A program made the position numbers and the translations under genes. DNA of 64,000 nucleotides from Halictus rubicundus (taxonomy: Eukaryota; Arthropoda; Insecta; Hymenoptera; Halictidae), in the NCBI RefSeq assembly GCF_050948215.1, contig NW_027488693.1, positions 372,001 to 436,000 on the forward strand, written 5' to 3'. How positions within the stretch are numbered: the first letter of the stretch is position 1; each line of letters starts with the position of its first letter. The notes beneath the pieces are model-generated. The model searched no databases. It had not been told where the DNA came from and worked only from the letters and a program-made list of their open reading frames with translations. Shown here piece by piece: positions 61,801 to 64,000 of this stretch.

Positions 61801-62748
61801 GTCTATGACCATACGCCAACGTTTGTTTCCCTGTGCATCCGGTTTCTTTGGTACAATCCACAAGGGTGAATTATATGGTGATTTCGACGGAGTTATTATT
61901 CCTTCGGATAATAATGCGTCTATCTGCTTTTTTATTTCGTGTTGATGTATCGGAGGGTAACGATATTGTCTCGTGTTGATCGGAATTTCGTCGGTCGTGT
62001 GTATGGAGTGTTTGAAATTGGAGGCCTTCCCTAGCTTATCTCCGGGGAGATAAAATCGGTCGGGAAACTCCTTTACCAGAGCGGTGATGCTGCACAGTTC
62101 CTCTTTGTTCAAGTGCTTGAGATTTAATGTTTGGGAGATTCCCTGTGTCCTATCTTCTCTGTTATTGAAATTAGCGTGACCTTGTACCTCTGAGTAGATA
62201 TCTTCGTCTGAAGTGCTTAAAATGTCATAGGGTTCCAGAATTTGTGGTTCTATTTCTACGTTCAGGTCTTCTTCGCTGGTGTTGGTTGCCATAACATGAC
62301 ACCTTCCTTGATTATTTATGACAGCTGCTTCTCCTATGTACAATCGGTCGTGTGTTTTTATACGGGGCAAGTAGCCTTCCTTGATCTTTGGATTAGCTAT
62401 ATGAATAGCGATTTGTTGTGAGGTTCTTGCTGGAATGTGGTGTTTAGTTGTTTTTTCTGATGCTTCCAAATAATTTGAAAATCGAATAGGCCTGATAGGT
62501 TTGTTCTTCAATACCAGTGTTCCATGGTAATAGGAAATCTCAGCCTGTTCTTGTTTTAGGAATGGGCTTCCGATTAGTCCATCTGCTTCTATGGCAAGGT
62601 GTTTTACTACGTAAAATATTGCTGGGGCTTCATGGATATGAAGAATTGTCGTCCCTACGGTGAAAATCGGGGTTGTGGTGAGTCCAGTTATTTCGATTTC
62701 CTCTCGTGAAATCTCTGCTGTTCTTTCTAGAGCGTCGAGGACCACCAA
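58843..62748 (-). CDS. pol: Pol of element E (protease, RT, RNase H, integrase)
   Basis: 1301 residues from the first methionine; the frame is open further upstream and includes the protease triad FLIDGGASVNL just before it, overlapping the end of gag in a shifted frame. A protease segment ends in DGLIGSPFL. RT shows VIDFRALNDKT, FDLANGFHQI, MPFGLKNAPPTFQRLMD and the catalytic VYLDDIV. RNase H has TTDASEHAIGAVLSQ, ATEKECLAMVYAV and ADALSR. A long acidic linker (about 300 residues) leads to the integrase zinc domain (HKGVTKTYNRIRARFHWP...CKSC), SLDTVGPLP, LTDKGTSF and NGSLERSHIV. The frame then stops soon after FGKQAREP, without the usual C-terminal domain. Confidence 0.88.
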   Translation of the reverse strand: MVVLDALERTAEISREEIEITGLTTTPIFTVGTTILHIHEAPAIFYVVKHLAIEADGLIGSPFLKQEQAEISYYHGTLVLKNKPIRPIRFSNYLEASEKTTKHHIPARTSQQIAIHIANPKIKEGYLPRIKTHDRLYIGEAAVINNQGRCHVMATNTSEEDLNVEIEPQILEPYDILSTSDEDIYSEVQGHANFNNREDRTQGISQTLNLKHLNKEELCSITALVKEFPDRFYLPGDKLGKASNFKHSIHTTDEIPINTRQYRYPPIHQHEIKKQIDALLSEGIITPSKSPYNSPLWIVPKKPDAQGNKRWRMVIDFRALNDKTISDKYPLPQITEILDRLGGAKYFSVFDLANGFHQIEMDPKDRQKTAFTTPNGHYEFSRMPFGLKNAPPTFQRLMDQVLTGLQGTDVFVYLDDIVVYASSLHEHNVKVRKLFNRLREHGLTLQTNKCEFLRKEVTYLGHIISRHGVKPDPRKLKAVKDFPRPTNQKNIQQFLGLVGYYRRFISDFTTKAKPLISLLGKGIKFKWTEEQENSFKLLREELCLEPILQYPDFSKPFIVTTDASEHAIGAVLSQGEIGNDLPIAYASRSLNKAEKNYSATEKECLAMVYAVQYFRPYVYGTKFTLVTDHRPLVWLHSVKDPTSRLMKWKLRLLEYDYQVVHKSGKTNKNADALSRNPTSICLPLIPRELRDPDFKIQIPKTDTGIDAIGQRIRQLRRDREKRPRYQETSSSDEREEPALGKVRHSPIINKNRSLPTLSREVMMPDEDQDTTHHFLPAANSTEIFSTDKNQSLSGDLISFEEPLENTVIENTNNLQVEPPNIPQEPLYRTSGILQPTIIQLPTSETSARQLPDRTADPYPFFDTATDSSSTETDLEAPPEPKQKIIVSSNTLTAKEDNYVNFISADCNLITPIGKLLLDTELINKQEFLASGPKKGQVVISNNGLFKTFSIIISDNFYDKPNRMDIVNGLKTLQPALKGNRIESFRISATGDLHKLPLNEFLKTLEETFTEHLPQITICNCIITTPSVENRHEIIHEAHDSLIGGHKGVTKTYNRIRARFHWPHMRNEIQDYIRKCKSCQEQKLVRIKTRQPMLITDTPLDAFDKISLDTVGPLPVTPGGNRYILTMQDNLTKYCIAVAIPNIRATTIADAFARHFIAVYGTPRAILTDKGTSFIGNLMKNLSEIFKIKQITTSGYRPQTNGSLERSHIVLTEYLKHYMDSYEDWDLLIPFAMFSYNTSVHEATNFTPYELIFGKQAREPTSFPTRTNLETYGDYLTELITNIVRIRNLAGSKNGAEGHPPT

Positions 62749-62771
62749 ATTTACGGACGCTCCACCGTCAA

Positions 62772-63992
62772 TTAAAAATTCTCCCGTTCCTGATTCCAGT
62801 TCTGGGATCGTAATTTTGATCCGTGGTGCAGGTGCTTCCTTGACGAGGGTTTCTCTTCGAAGCGGACGGATCTTGGGCGATCTTCTTTCTTTTCGCTCAT
62901 CGTGTCGCCTGTACGGTGAGCGCGATCGTAGTTTAAAAATTTCTTTGATTCCACGGACGAATCTCGCGAATCTCGTCGGAATCGCGGGCTACGGGGACGA
63001 TTCCTGCAGAATTTCCCGTCGTGCCCGGAAGTTCCGCAATGCCAACAATACATGTTTGACGTGCGATTTTTATCGGTACCCTTTAGAATCGTATACCGTT
63101 TTTCTCCGTCATCTCCCATTGATGACTCGGAGCGATTAGAGGGGGAGTGAGAGGGGCTCCTGTGACGCAGGGTCCAGGCAGAAGCGCGTTCTTCTCTTTC
63201 CTCCTCAAAACCAGATGGTCTCGTGCGTCGATCTCTGTGTCGATCATATCTGCTCGGAGATAGAGGGTACGACACTTCACGCTCGCGATAACGAGGATCT
63301 TGGTCGAAAGAATCTCGGCGGGACCACCTTGATGGTGATTCATGCCGAGGCGACTGTCTTCGATTTCTTAATTTTTTCTCTATTTGTAGCACGGCGTCGT
63401 AAGCTTCCTCCAGATTTTCTGGATCTTTTAGGAGAGCCGACACCTTCAAGGCAATACGATCCGGTAATCCATCGATGAAGTTTTCCAGAACATCCTTCTC
63501 CATTTCTTTGATGAATTCTTCAGCGTGGACCTCGTATTTTTCCTTAATGGCTCCACGCGTACAATAGACTAGGTGGCTTGTCCTATCGATGTATTGTCGT
63601 AGGCTTTCTCCTTCGCGGATACGTAACTTCGCGATTTCCACTTGGAAATATGACAGACTTTTGCCAGGCGCGAATCTTTTCTTTAGGTGCTGAATTAATG
63701 CCTTTACGGTCGTAAACTTGTGTTCTAAAGTAATCCTACGTGCTGGCCCGACGAGTTTAGTAAGAACAATTGCTAGATACTCGGTTTCCGTACCCTCAGG
63801 AATCAACGTTAACCCGTCCTCTATAGTCTGCGCAAAACGAGACAAGGGTGGGTCTTCCCCATTAAAAGTCGGAATTGTCGAAGTAACGTTTTGTAAACAT
63901 GTCCTTTGCGTCAACAGCGACATAGAATTTGCAAGTGATACCGTCAAGTTCATTATGTCAGCGTTAGAAGTATTTGCTATTCCGTTCAGCAT
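62772..63992 (-). CDS. gag: Gag of element E
   Basis: 406 residues. The Gag core (about 45-200) includes FTTVKALIQHLKKRF and RIREGESLRQYIDRTSHLVY. A long R/S/D/E-rich region follows (about 210-310), then one zinc knuckle CWHCGTSGHDGKFC (about 318-331) and a basic tail. No SAP domain. The methionine at 63992 is the last one visible; no stop lies upstream within the window, so the true start could be further right. The stop at 62772 lies inside the protease-coding stretch of pol in another frame, implying a -1 shift. Confidence 0.8.
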   Translation of the reverse strand: MLNGIANTSNADIMNLTVSLANSMSLLTQRTCLQNVTSTIPTFNGEDPPLSRFAQTIEDGLTLIPEGTETEYLAIVLTKLVGPARRITLEHKFTTVKALIQHLKKRFAPGKSLSYFQVEIAKLRIREGESLRQYIDRTSHLVYCTRGAIKEKYEVHAEEFIKEMEKDVLENFIDGLPDRIALKVSALLKDPENLEEAYDAVLQIEKKLRNRRQSPRHESPSRWSRRDSFDQDPRYREREVSYPLSPSRYDRHRDRRTRPSGFEEEREERASAWTLRHRSPSHSPSNRSESSMGDDGEKRYTILKGTDKNRTSNMYCWHCGTSGHDGKFCRNRPRSPRFRRDSRDSSVESKKFLNYDRAHRTGDTMSEKKEDRPRSVRFEEKPSSRKHLHHGSKLRSQNWNQERENF

Positions 63993-64000
63993 TTTTTAAA

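Larger units (their letters stand above)
57531..64000 (-). mobile_element. Ty3/gypsy element E, 5' end outside the window
   Basis: Minus-strand element with 3' LTR (about 57531-58515), polypurine tract, a short non-pol region, pol and gag. Gag starts close to the right edge, so leader, primer site and 5' LTR lie beyond 64000. Pol motifs belong to the gypsy/17.6/297-like group. Integrase seems truncated at its C-terminus, so E is probably a deletion derivative. Confidence 0.85.

Overview
The window looks like a stretch of insect chromosome made almost entirely of transposable elements. The families (R1-clade non-LTR tail, Ty3/gypsy elements of mdg3-like and env-bearing types, a Transib element, a P/THAP element, a long-TIR mariner-type element, hAT-like AT-rich MITEs) together suggest an arthropod, probably a hymenopteran such as an ant. 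That assignment is an inference. I found no host protein-coding gene, no rRNA gene and no convincing functional tRNA gene. The dense nesting suggests heterochromatin or a subtelomeric/pericentromeric region.

Layout. 1-1630: 3' end of an R1-clade retrotransposon whose poly(A) tail abuts a GGATA-type satellite (1631-4400), which is split by a solo LTR (2034-2574). 4401-7169: 5' LTR and gag of a truncated gypsy element (B). 7170-21626: an env-bearing gypsy element (A, minus strand). Its env is broken by three LTR-like insertions and its pol is split by a complete, young 5.2 kb gypsy element (12952-18131, called G2). 21627-22330: 3' fragment of another gypsy element (C). 22464-24790: a minisatellite, then a 1.9 kb palindrome with CACTG ends.

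25489-31930: a hAT-like MITE holding a Transib element (RAG1-related transposase, RSS-like ends, 5-bp target duplication). The Transib gene is broken by a 2.5 kb palindromic transposon whose two arms each carry a tRNA-like, pol III-type unit. 33210-34712: a second partial palindrome with a tRNA-like sequence, split by a GC-rich solo LTR. 35292-36690: fold-back AT-rich repeats. 36943-39501: THAP/P-element transposase with one internal stop. 40955-41737: palindromic MITE. 42205-44040: mariner-type element with very long TIRs. 44440-51578: a repeat family (U) with LTR, hAT-like and MITE insertions.

51579-56961: a complete gypsy element (D) with identical LTRs, tRNA-Pro primer site, tandem SAP domains in Gag and a single UGA inside the protease region. 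57531-64000: most of a further gypsy element (E) whose 5' end lies beyond the window.

The genes do not form a host pathway. Each set serves its own element: Gag for particle assembly, Pol for protease, reverse transcription and integration, Env for membrane fusion, and transposases for cut-and-paste. The insertion order can be read from the nesting: A, then G2 and the solo LTRs inside it; hAT-like MITE, then Transib, then the tRNA-like palindrome; U repeats, then D and E.
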